Shown here piece after piece: positions 7,126 through 12,771 of a DNA stretch of 22,297 nucleotides (position 1 is its first letter; every line of letters begins with the position of its first letter). The stretch lies in IMG/VR virus record IMGVR_UViG_3300033995_000685, positions 1-22,297 of that record; one strand, given 5' to 3'. A model generated the notes under the pieces. It saw nothing but the letters and a program-made list of their open reading frames with translations, ran no database searches and was not told where the DNA came from. The stretch comes from a virus. The position numbers and the translations under genes were made by a program.

Positions 7126-7523
7126 CATGGACCTACTTTGGTCAGCCATTCGAAGATCCTGAAAAGTGGTATGGGTTCGTCTATAGGATAACCCATATTC
7201 CTACTGGGAAACACTATCTCGGTAGGAAGTACTTCCACCTGGCAGCCACCAAGATGGTCAAGGGCAAGAAGAAGAAATACCGTAAGGAATCTGATTGGAA
7301 GACGTACTATGGGTCCTCAAAGTACCTGCAGGCTGACGTAGCGACCTTTGGTGCTCATGAGTTTAAACGCGAGATCCTCCGCCTATGTAAGAGTCGGACC
7401 GAATGCTCGTACTATGAGACTAAGTTCATCTTCGAAGAGGATGCCTTGCTCTCTGATAAAAGTTACAACAAATGGGTTTCTTGTAAGATCACAGAGATGC
7501 ATATTCGTTCTCTCGCAAAATAG
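7122..7523 (+). CDS. GIY-YIG domain protein (SegE-like family)
   Basis: The first half carries a GIY-YIG-type nuclease signature: WYGFVYRITHIPTGKHYLGRKYF at about 16-38, where GFVY and YLGRK correspond to the two motif halves. YYGSS at about 64-68 and an ECSYYETKFIFE helix at about 93-104 fit the phage 'SegE-like GIY-YIG' proteins seen in T4-like phages. The start is GTG at 7122, overlapping the preceding stop as GTGA; no ATG lies near. The 133 residues leave no room for a separate DNA-binding domain, so site-specific homing is not certain and a general nuclease role is as likely. It is the last gene of the P1 operon. Confidence 0.8.
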   Translation: MTWTYFGQPFEDPEKWYGFVYRITHIPTGKHYLGRKYFHLAATKMVKGKKKKYRKESDWKTYYGSSKYLQADVATFGAHEFKREILRLCKSRTECSYYETKFIFEEDALLSDKSYNKWVSCKITEMHIRSLAK

Positions 7524-7525
7524 TT

Positions 7526-7555
7526 GTGTACATTAATTCATCCGTGTGCTATAAT
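7526..7555 (+). promoter_or_regulatory. GTGTAC-N18-TATAAT promoter (P2)
   Basis: GTGTAC (7526-7531), 18 bases and a perfect TATAAT (7550-7555) lie just after the stop of the GIY-YIG gene. Transcription would begin near 7562, about 20 bases before the ATG at 7584. This is the same module as P1, P3 and P4. Confidence 0.78.
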
Positions 7556-7583
7556 GAACTATAGTAGCAATGGAGAGATGATT

Positions 7584-7748
7584 ATGGAATACAAGACCTT
7601 TGATTTCCCTACCACGGCTGACGGTATCCACACTGTCGAGCTTAAGTTCTGCGAGTTGATGAATAAGTATCGCAGTAATCCAAATACCCTAGATCCAGCT
7701 GAATTAGATTTCATGGACTGGGCTAACAACGTAATCAGTGCACAATAG
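7584..7748 (+). CDS. Small acidic hypothetical protein, 54 aa
   Basis: Several in-frame starts exist. I choose ATG 7584 because GGAG (7572-7575) is 8 bases upstream and the -10 of promoter P2 lies at 7550-7555, which rules out the upstream starts at 7524 and 7554. ATG 7578 would be too close to the GGAG. The product starts MEYKTFDFPTTADG and ends DWANNVISAQ; it is acidic and probably helical. The family is not recognised. Confidence 0.7.
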   Translation: MEYKTFDFPTTADGIHTVELKFCELMNKYRSNPNTLDPAELDFMDWANNVISAQ

Positions 7749-7756
7749 GATATATC

Positions 7757-8044
7757 ATGCTCATTCAAGCTCCCTTGACGGTAGGCGATACCGTAACTCT
7801 AAAACTAACCTCTGGTGAAGAGGTCGTCGGCCGATACGTGGCCAAGGCCGAGGACGGAATTCACGTCCGTAAGCCGGTCACATTCATGATGGGTGCTCAA
7901 GGCCTTGGACTAGTGCCATACGCCTTCTCTGCGCCTGAGGATATCACCATGGTATTCCCCATGCATATCATCATATGCTCGTTTAAGACTGACAGCCAAG
8001 TCGCTAGTCAATACATCAAGCAATCAACCGGTTTAACCCTCTAG
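7757..8044 (+). CDS. Sm-like (LSm/Hfq-type) domain protein
   Basis: Residues 8-45 read like an Sm1 motif: VGDTVTLKLTSGEEVVGRY, then a turn and GIHVRKPVTF, giving the strand-turn-strand pattern of the LSm fold. A second conserved patch around 60-75 (EDITMVFPMHII) could be the Sm2 strands. Similar proteins are common in T4-like marine phages and are often left hypothetical. LSm rings bind RNA, so a role in RNA handling is possible but inferred. The 95-residue length fits. It follows the previous gene by 8 bases. Confidence 0.65.
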   Translation: MLIQAPLTVGDTVTLKLTSGEEVVGRYVAKAEDGIHVRKPVTFMMGAQGLGLVPYAFSAPEDITMVFPMHIIICSFKTDSQVASQYIKQSTGLTL

Positions 8045-8053
8045 GAGATCGTC

Positions 8054-8203
8054 ATGTTTGTAATAGGATTCATCGTACTATTTGTAAATCTGGCAGCTAT
8101 GATGTACAACATCAAAAGGGGTGATCGACCGTGGATGGCAGCACTCAGCGCCTTTGCAGCTGGCTTTTTGAGCCATGAACTGCTATTTCAAATATTGAGG
8201 TAA
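8054..8203 (+). CDS. Small membrane protein, 49 aa, two predicted transmembrane helices
   Basis: ATG at 8054, with AGGAG 6 bases upstream, begins a 49-codon frame. Residues 1-18 (MFVIGFIVLFVNLAAMMY) and about 28-48 (MAALSAFAAGFLSHELLFQI) are hydrophobic and flank a charged turn with NIKRGDRP, so a helical hairpin in the inner membrane is likely. Such small proteins can be holins or superinfection-exclusion factors. It lies far from the spanin genes and in an early-type operon, which favours a host-interaction role, but this is a guess. Confidence 0.65.
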   Translation: MFVIGFIVLFVNLAAMMYNIKRGDRPWMAALSAFAAGFLSHELLFQILR

Positions 8204-8208
8204 GTTAA

Positions 8209-8337
8209 ATGAGACCTGCGATCACAGATCCTACCCTTCGTCGCCGGTTGACGGCCGTAGAGAAGGTCATTGCATCCACTAAGTCTGAATGGGCTCAAGC
8301 CTACTGGCGAAAAATATGGTACGAATTGCAAAAATAG
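8209..8337 (+). CDS. Small basic hypothetical protein, 42 aa
   Basis: ATG at 8209 begins 5 bases after the upstream stop; the frame ends TAG at 8335-8337. The product (MRPAITDPTLRRRLTAVEK and so on) is basic with one amphipathic helix. The ribosome binding site is poor (GGTAAG). The reading frame fills the space before promoter P3 exactly, which supports it, but it is short and unrecognised. Confidence 0.5.
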   Translation: MRPAITDPTLRRRLTAVEKVIASTKSEWAQAYWRKIWYELQK

Positions 8338-8339
8338 TT

Positions 8340-8371
8340 GTGTACTTTAATTGAGAATGGTTTATTATAAT
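8340..8371 (+). promoter_or_regulatory. GTGTAC-N17/18-TATTAT promoter (P3)
   Basis: GTGTAC (8340-8345) is followed by TATTAT at 8363-8368 (17-base spacer) and an overlapping TATAAT at 8366-8371. It lies immediately after a stop codon and 34 bases before the next ATG, like the other members of this promoter set. AAAGGA follows, before the start at 8405. Confidence 0.7.
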
Positions 8372-8404
8372 AATATAAGCTGATCACAACAAAGGAAATT
8401 GATC

Positions 8405-8815
8405 ATGGCGACCCTCTTGACTCTCTCTGATATTAATGCTGCCACTAGAAGCTACGACGGCAGTGTTTTCTCCGACCTGTTCAAGGATGTCTACGGGTAC
8501 CGTCCCACTGGCAGTCTTGCCCAGTTTAATTCTATCAATGAGTTTGACGCTGAGTTTGATCGTCTCTCCGTGAAGCTGAGTAAGCTCCTCGATGAAGCGC
8601 GTGTCCAGGAGCTTCATAACTTCTCCGAGTTTGTTGCTCGTGTTGAAGACACGATGCAGATCGTTAAGTTCATTAATCGTGAGCGAGCTATCCAGATCAT
8701 TGCCGAAGCTGAGGGTGAAGCCGAAAACCTTGCATGGTATGGTTACGAGCGTCTAGAGTGGCACTTTGATTTAAAGTATGGCTCTATCAAGCAGTGGCTA
8801 GAGGAGGTTGAATAG
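8405..8815 (+). CDS. Hypothetical protein, 136 aa
   Basis: The ATG at 8405 is preferred over the in-frame TTG at 8399 because AGGA (8392-8395) is 9 bases before it. The product is acidic and mostly helical; it begins MATLLTLSDINAATRSYDGS, contains DVYGYRPTGSLAQFNS near 27-42 and ends with a long charged helix (ERAIQIIAEAEGEAENL). No membrane segment or catalytic motif is seen. It is the first gene after promoter P3, so it should be well expressed early. The family is not recognised. Confidence 0.8.
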   Translation: MATLLTLSDINAATRSYDGSVFSDLFKDVYGYRPTGSLAQFNSINEFDAEFDRLSVKLSKLLDEARVQELHNFSEFVARVEDTMQIVKFINRERAIQIIAEAEGEAENLAWYGYERLEWHFDLKYGSIKQWLEEVE

Positions 8816-9012
8816 TGATCAACGAATATACGATCGTGACTAATAATGGCCACATCCATACGAATGATGATATTTTAACTGCAAAGGGTATTGACATTGA
8901 TGACGTAATTGATGGTCGATATCCTCTTGAACCAGATGTTAAGCTGATTATGGTTTTGAAGAATGGTAAAGATTACTGGGCAATGTGGGATCGATCTCAA
9001 GGGATCTTGTAG
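8815..9012 (+). CDS. Hypothetical protein, 65 aa, GTG start
   Basis: GTG at 8815 overlaps the preceding TAG (TAGTG) and sits 7 bases after a strong GAGGAGG (8801-8807), which fixes the start despite the unusual codon. The product begins MINEYTIVTNNGHIHTND and has alternating strands. It contains a D-I-D-D-V-I-D-G-R-Y segment and ends with a Trp-containing strand. No family is recognised. Confidence 0.7.
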   Translation: MINEYTIVTNNGHIHTNDDILTAKGIDIDDVIDGRYPLEPDVKLIMVLKNGKDYWAMWDRSQGIL

Positions 9013-9027
9013 AAAAGGAAGTTGCAT

Positions 9028-9186
9028 ATGATTGACTTTAATTCGCATACTGACGAAATAGATGAAGTTATCTATTTTGACACATACAATCATCTACTAG
9101 AATTTGTTACTGTAATCAAGGCGGCTCGTAAGAAGAAGACTTACTTCGAACCTGCTGTACAAAAGTGGGCTCTTGTGACTGCGTGA
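9028..9186 (+). CDS. Small hypothetical protein, 52 aa
   Basis: ATG at 9028, with AAGGAAG 6-8 bases upstream, begins a frame ending TGA at 9184-9186. The N-terminal 20 residues are acidic (MIDFNSHTDEIDEVIYFD) and the second half is basic (KAARKKKTYFEP). It overlaps the start of the deaminase-like gene. Function unknown. Confidence 0.65.
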   Translation: MIDFNSHTDEIDEVIYFDTYNHLLEFVTVIKAARKKKTYFEPAVQKWALVTA

Positions 9187-9590
9187 AGCCAGACACTATC
9201 ATGGCAATGCTCGATAAGGTTGCAGAGGCACTAGATCCTGTATCTAATGCTAGACTTGCAGCTGCAGTCGTGTACAAGAATGATATCATCGCCATCGGTG
9301 TTAACCAGAATAAATCGCATCCATTTCAAAGGCGCTTTGCCAAACACGAGAGTGCGATCTATCTGCACGCCGAAGTTGATGCTATCAAGAATGCTATGAA
9401 GCACATCTCTCTTGCTGATCTTGCAAAGAGCAAGTTATATATAAGTAGGATCAAATATGAATCCGGATCTATCACTAAGCTTCAACGTGGCTTGGCTAAA
9501 CCGTGCTCTGGCTGTTCAAGGGCCATTGCTACTTTCAACATCAAACACGTCTGTTTTACGACAGACAATAACCAATATGAATGGCTATAA
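9183..9590 (+). CDS. dCMP/cytidine deaminase-like enzyme
   Basis: The zinc-site motifs of the cytidine deaminase superfamily are present in order: HAE at residues 62-64 (HAEVDAIKNA) and PCSGC with C108 and C111. The Glu of HAE is the proton shuttle. The short second helix and the order HAE then PCxxC fit dCMP-type deaminases, which make dUMP for thymidylate synthesis; with ThyX this completes a dTMP route. At 135 residues it is shorter than T4 Cd (193), so any allosteric regions may be missing. I chose GTG 9183, which overlaps the previous TGA (GTGA), over GTG 9165 and ATG 9201; the start remains uncertain. Substrate is inferred from context. Confidence 0.82.
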   Translation: MKPDTIMAMLDKVAEALDPVSNARLAAAVVYKNDIIAIGVNQNKSHPFQRRFAKHESAIYLHAEVDAIKNAMKHISLADLAKSKLYISRIKYESGSITKLQRGLAKPCSGCSRAIATFNIKHVCFTTDNNQYEWL

Positions 9591-9591
9591 C

Positions 9592-9879
9592 ATGACAAAG
9601 TACCTAATTGATACCATCTCAACACACCGTCTAAGATATGTAGTTGAGGCTACAAGTGAACATGCTGCAGTTGCAGAAGTAAAGAAGAATATTGAAGGTA
9701 ATTTTAATGACGAGTTCTTAGAATTCTCTCAACAGCATCTAGGTGAACTAGTTGCAGCATCTCGTCCTATTACGACTGAAGAGTATCTAGAGCTATTTGA
9801 TATAGACAATGGCTACTTAAATACCTGGCCAGAAGAACAAAAGTTTGTATTTGTTAATATCGTGGATGAAACCGTTTAA
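9592..9879 (+). CDS. Conserved phage hypothetical protein, 95 aa
   Basis: The ATG at 9592 (MTKYLIDTISTHRLRYVVEA) follows the deaminase stop by one base. The reading frame stays open upstream to 9457, but that part overlaps the deaminase and has no ribosome binding site. The product is acidic, with a conserved-looking RYVVEATSEHAAVAEV segment, TTEEYLELFD near 63-72, and a C-terminal EEQKFVFVN helix. Similar proteins are widespread in T4-like cyanophages as far as I recall. No enzymatic role is known to me. Confidence 0.8.
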   Translation: MTKYLIDTISTHRLRYVVEATSEHAAVAEVKKNIEGNFNDEFLEFSQQHLGELVAASRPITTEEYLELFDIDNGYLNTWPEEQKFVFVNIVDETV

Positions 9880-9890
9880 GGAGAACTACA

Positions 9891-10436
9891 ATTAATATCT
9901 TCTATATCGATACTGATCCGATTATCGCTGCTCAACAGCAAGTAGATAAACATGTCGTTAAGATGATTTTAGAGACTGCACAACTTCTATCTACAGCTCA
10001 TCGTGTTCTAGATGGGATGCAGGTAGAAGTTACTCTCGAAAAGGACGGCAAACGTCGTAAGAAAAAGGTATGGGTTCTAGGAGACGGTCGTAATGACATA
10101 CTTTATAATGCTACTCATATTAATCATCCTTCTGCTGTCTGGGCAAGGGAGTCCGTTAGTAACTATAGCTGGTTGGTTGATCATCTTTTTGCTCTTAGTG
10201 ATGAGTATACCCATCGTTATCATAAGCGCCATGCTACTATGGTTAAGCTTGGGTATCTGATCCAATCGCCACCCCTTAATCTTAAGACATGGGATCCTAC
10301 ACCAATCCCGTGCTGTATGGATAAAGAATACATCATCTCTGATGATCCTGTAACTAACTACAGGAATTATTACAAACATGGCAAGTCTAAGCTCCATTCA
10401 TGGAAGAAGCGTGAAGCACCTGCCTGGATTTTATAA
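9891..10436 (+). CDS. Conserved phage protein (181 aa) starting at ATT
   Basis: The first ATG in this frame is at 9963, but 24 codons upstream the same frame encodes NIFYIDTDPIIAAQQQ and VDKHVVKM, matching the N-terminus I recall for this T4-like family (M-N-I-F-Y-x-D-x-D-P ... D-K-H-V-V-K-M). No ATG, GTG, TTG or CTG lies in that stretch. AAGGAG (9878-9883) is 7 bases before ATT 9891, so ATT is the likely start. The rest holds ETAQLLSTAHRVLDG and NHPSAVWARESVSNYSWL, with many His, Trp and Tyr. The family's function is not established to my knowledge; conserved Asp, Lys and His could suggest an enzyme. It ends inside a TATAAATA box. Confidence 0.8.
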   Translation: MNIFYIDTDPIIAAQQQVDKHVVKMILETAQLLSTAHRVLDGMQVEVTLEKDGKRRKKKVWVLGDGRNDILYNATHINHPSAVWARESVSNYSWLVDHLFALSDEYTHRYHKRHATMVKLGYLIQSPPLNLKTWDPTPIPCCMDKEYIISDDPVTNYRNYYKHGKSKLHSWKKREAPAWIL

Positions 10437-10439
10437 ATA
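10432..10439 (+). promoter_or_regulatory. TATAAATA late-promoter-like box
   Basis: A perfect match to the T4 late -10 box covers the TAA stop (10434-10436) of the preceding gene. The next ATG is at 10457. The predicted start of transcription (about 6 bases after the box) would fall at the edge of AAAGGAG, leaving a very short leader, so activity is plausible but less sure than at 11196 or 12743. Confidence 0.4.
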
Positions 10440-10456
10440 TCCGAAAGGAGATAATT

Positions 10457-11176
10457 ATGGACAAAGAATTTATCAAACGTGCATTACATGTAACATCTTT
10501 TAACTTGTCTGCTTCGGACTTTGAGAGTATAAAGCATAAAAAAGAGATTCAATATATTTTTAATATGCACTTTTTCCCAAAGTTTGATCTAGATCAAACT
10601 ATTGATGCTGTTGATATGAATAAGTTGAACAGCATCATCAGCAAACTAAAGAGCGAAGATGCTGCTATGTTTGCCAAAATGCATAATTATAATCTAAAAG
10701 GAGTTGGACCCGGTGAAGTCACACTCTATTTTTTAATCAATTCAGCTCATCTAGGTGGAGGATCATCTGCTGGCGTTGATTTGGTAGCAAGTAATGGCAA
10801 GTTTGAAATTAAGGCTGTTAAGGTCGGCCGTGATGGATATGCATCAGATTTTAAACTTGGTGGTACTACTCCACTATCAGATATCATTATAGCACTGGAT
10901 AATATCCGCACCGAGCATAAGCTTGGTGGTACACGCACTGAGATGTCTGGTTCTATCATGGATCAGATGAAAAAGCTAGCTCCTGATAAATTTGCAGCAG
11001 CTGAGGACAAATTTGCTACCGCTGCTGCTAACTATTTTAAAGGTCATAAGGTTATTTTTATCAATAACAGTCCATCAAATCTTGGTAAGATTGAAGCTAT
11101 TAAAGAAGTCAAGAAATCCGATGTTATCATTGAACGCGTAACGAGTGGAACTATTAAACCAAAAGTAAAATTATAA
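10457..11176 (+). CDS. PD-(D/E)XK-like putative nuclease, 239 aa
   Basis: The middle of the protein has a restriction-endonuclease-like signature: an acidic residue in KGVGPGEVTLYFLI (E87), then AGVDLV with D108, then KFEIKAVK with E117 and K119. D-x8-E-x-K is the classic PD-(D/E)XK spacing, with Gly and hydrophobic strands around it. The N-terminal 80 residues are helical and charged; the C-terminal part is mixed. AAAGGAG precedes the ATG by 7 bases. In the late block it could trim or process DNA or act as a virion-associated nuclease. The catalytic call rests on motif spacing alone. Similar proteins occur beside the DUF6267 gene in T4-like phages, as far as I recall. Confidence 0.65.
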   Translation: MDKEFIKRALHVTSFNLSASDFESIKHKKEIQYIFNMHFFPKFDLDQTIDAVDMNKLNSIISKLKSEDAAMFAKMHNYNLKGVGPGEVTLYFLINSAHLGGGSSAGVDLVASNGKFEIKAVKVGRDGYASDFKLGGTTPLSDIIIALDNIRTEHKLGGTRTEMSGSIMDQMKKLAPDKFAAAEDKFATAAANYFKGHKVIFINNSPSNLGKIEAIKEVKKSDVIIERVTSGTIKPKVKL

Positions 11177-11195
11177 AAATAGTGCACATCGTTAG

Positions 11196-11203
11196 TATAA
11201 ATA
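11196..11203 (+). promoter_or_regulatory. TATAAATA late promoter
   Basis: A perfect T4-type late box lies in the gap between genes. Transcription from about 11209 would give a short leader with CGGAG (11217-11221) ahead of the ATG at 11228. It belongs to the late class used by the gp55-type sigma factor in T4 relatives. Confidence 0.7.
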
Positions 11204-11227
11204 GATCACAAGCATCCGGAGTTGATT

Positions 11228-12586
11228 ATGTACAAATTTAAACAGTTCGTTGTTGAATCTATGGAATCCAATGAAGAAAAACTAACCCATCTAGAACATG
11301 CTGAAGACCACGTCATCAATGCTGGTCATGAAGGGTTTAGTCACGCGTACAATAATCTCATGGATGTGCATAACAAATTACAAGGTAAACGGAACGACAC
11401 AAAGGTGACCATGAAATACGATGGGTCACCTTCTGTCATTTTTGGACGTAACCCAGATAACGGTAAGTTTTTTGTGGCTTCTAAGTCTGCATTCAATAAG
11501 AATCCTAAGATCAACTATACTCCTGAAGATATTGAAGCCAACCACGGTCATGCACCGGGTCTAGTAGCTAAACTCAAGGCGGCTCTATTACACCTTCCTA
11601 AGGTGACTCCTCCACAGGGTGTCTATCAAGGTGACATTATGCACACTCCTGAGGATATCCATTCAGATGGCAATGGTGTATCCTTCACTCCTAATACTAT
11701 CACGTACTCTGCACCTAATGGATCGCCTCAAGCTAATAAGGCGCGTAACTCTAAAATCGGTGTTGCACTACATACTGCCTATAATGGAGACTCACTTGCC
11801 GGTATGAAGGCTGAGTATGCTCCTAATCTAGATCACTTCAATAAGCATTCAGATGTGCATATGATCTCTACTCAACACCCTCTGGATAAGATTCAATATA
11901 CACCAAAGCAACAAGCTGAGTTCAAGAAGCATATCGATGCTGCATCTAGAACATTTGCAACTACTCCAAGAGAAGCCCATGATGCTGTGTCACCTCATAT
12001 GATGGCAGTAAAGACCTATATCAATAGTACAGTACGTGATGGATCTAAACCATCAACTCAAGGTCTATTGGCTTTTATGAATGCTCAAAAGTCTAAAGCT
12101 ATCTTATCAGTTAAGACTCCAGCTTCTCAACAAAAGAAATCTGATGAGCATAATGCTAACATTGCACACGTTGCAGCAACTGCTCATCACTTTGATAATG
12201 TACTCAAGATGCACCACCATCTACAAAAGGCTAAAGATGTTCTGACTAATGCACTATCATCACAGTCAGAATTTAATCATACTATCAAAGGTAAGCCTGC
12301 TAAACCTGAAGGATTCGTTGTTGTAAGAGGTAATCGTCCTACTAAGTTTGTTGATCGTGCAGAATTCTCTAGAGCTAACTTTGCACCGCGTGGTGTTACT
12401 GAGACCTATGCTGGTACTGGTATTGGTGGTGGAGCCGTCCGAGGAGCTGGTGCTTCTACTGGAGATGCATCACCTACAGTCATTAATACCTATATTGGTG
12501 CTAATATAGCTGATGCGGATACTCAAGATAATCATCTTAAGCATATTCTCAAGACATTCCATAATAACTATCATGGTAAAAAGTAA
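11228..12586 (+). CDS. DUF6267-type protein with ligase/nucleotidyltransferase-like motifs, 452 aa
   Basis: The sequence fits a T4-like phage family that I recall as DUF6267. It holds ATP-ligase-like motifs in order: KYDGSPS with K63, D65 and G66 (motif I, the lysine that takes AMP), GVYQGDIM at 131-138 (position of motif III), PEGFVVV at 360-366 (motif IV, EGxV) and TKFVDR at 372-377 (motif V). The N-terminus MYKFKQFVVES aligns with the T4 internal-protein capsid-targeting peptide MKTYQEFIAE, so head packaging is possible. Residues 398-412 are Gly-rich. ATG 11228 is chosen over TTG 11222 because CGGAG lies 6 bases before it. It follows a TATAAATA promoter. Substrate and activity are untested. 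Confidence 0.78.
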   Translation: MYKFKQFVVESMESNEEKLTHLEHAEDHVINAGHEGFSHAYNNLMDVHNKLQGKRNDTKVTMKYDGSPSVIFGRNPDNGKFFVASKSAFNKNPKINYTPEDIEANHGHAPGLVAKLKAALLHLPKVTPPQGVYQGDIMHTPEDIHSDGNGVSFTPNTITYSAPNGSPQANKARNSKIGVALHTAYNGDSLAGMKAEYAPNLDHFNKHSDVHMISTQHPLDKIQYTPKQQAEFKKHIDAASRTFATTPREAHDAVSPHMMAVKTYINSTVRDGSKPSTQGLLAFMNAQKSKAILSVKTPASQQKKSDEHNANIAHVAATAHHFDNVLKMHHHLQKAKDVLTNALSSQSEFNHTIKGKPAKPEGFVVVRGNRPTKFVDRAEFSRANFAPRGVTETYAGTGIGGGAVRGAGASTGDASPTVINTYIGANIADADTQDNHLKHILKTFHNNYHGKK

Positions 12587-12738
12587 TGAAAACTATTAAA
12601 CAGATCAGAGAGATGGTCGTCAGAGACGCGTCTGGTAAGAAGATACCAATACATAAAGTGCCTATTCGTATGGCAGATGGTACTATCCAGATGCAATATC
12701 CTGGTAAGAGCAGCAGTTCAGGTGGCGGTGGAGATTAA
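12586..12738 (+). CDS. Small late protein, 50 aa, Gly-rich tail
   Basis: ATG 12586 overlaps the stop of the ligase-like gene as TAATG. The product begins MKTIKQIREMVVRDASGKK and ends SSSSGGGGD. It resembles the 49-residue product at 16777 in having a basic start, then V-x-D-x-SGK, and in following a large late gene with a TAATG overlap, so the two may be paralogs. Function unknown; a small virion or assembly protein is possible. Confidence 0.6.
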   Translation: MKTIKQIREMVVRDASGKKIPIHKVPIRMADGTIQMQYPGKSSSSGGGGD

Positions 12739-12742
12739 TTAA

Positions 12743-12750
12743 TATAAATA
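12743..12750 (+). promoter_or_regulatory. TATAAATA late promoter
   Basis: A perfect T4 late box lies in the 33-base gap between genes, 21 bases before the ATG at 12772. Transcription would start near 12757 and include GGGGTAG as a weak Shine-Dalgarno. Confidence 0.7.
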
Positions 12751-12771
12751 TAAGAAAACACGGGGTAGTCA

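Noticed and set aside
7122-7523. Calling the GIY-YIG protein a homing endonuclease for the nrdA patch
   Set aside because: The protein lacks a clear DNA-recognition domain, is 2 kb away from nrdA, and the family is found as a free-standing protein in many phages.
7524-7583. TTG or ATG starts upstream of 7584
   Set aside because: They would lie on top of promoter P2 (7526-7555), and the best spacing to GGAG is for ATG 7584.
8384-8617. 77-codon frame on the - strand over the 8405 gene
   Set aside because: It is antisense to a well-supported gene with a promoter and ribosome binding site and has no start signals of its own. Other - strand frames (for example 1896-2249, 10077-10397, 21293-21568) were rejected for the same reason.
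9457-9591. Upstream extension of the 9592 gene
   Set aside because: It overlaps the deaminase motifs in another frame, has no ribosome binding site, and the family starts at MTKYLIDT.
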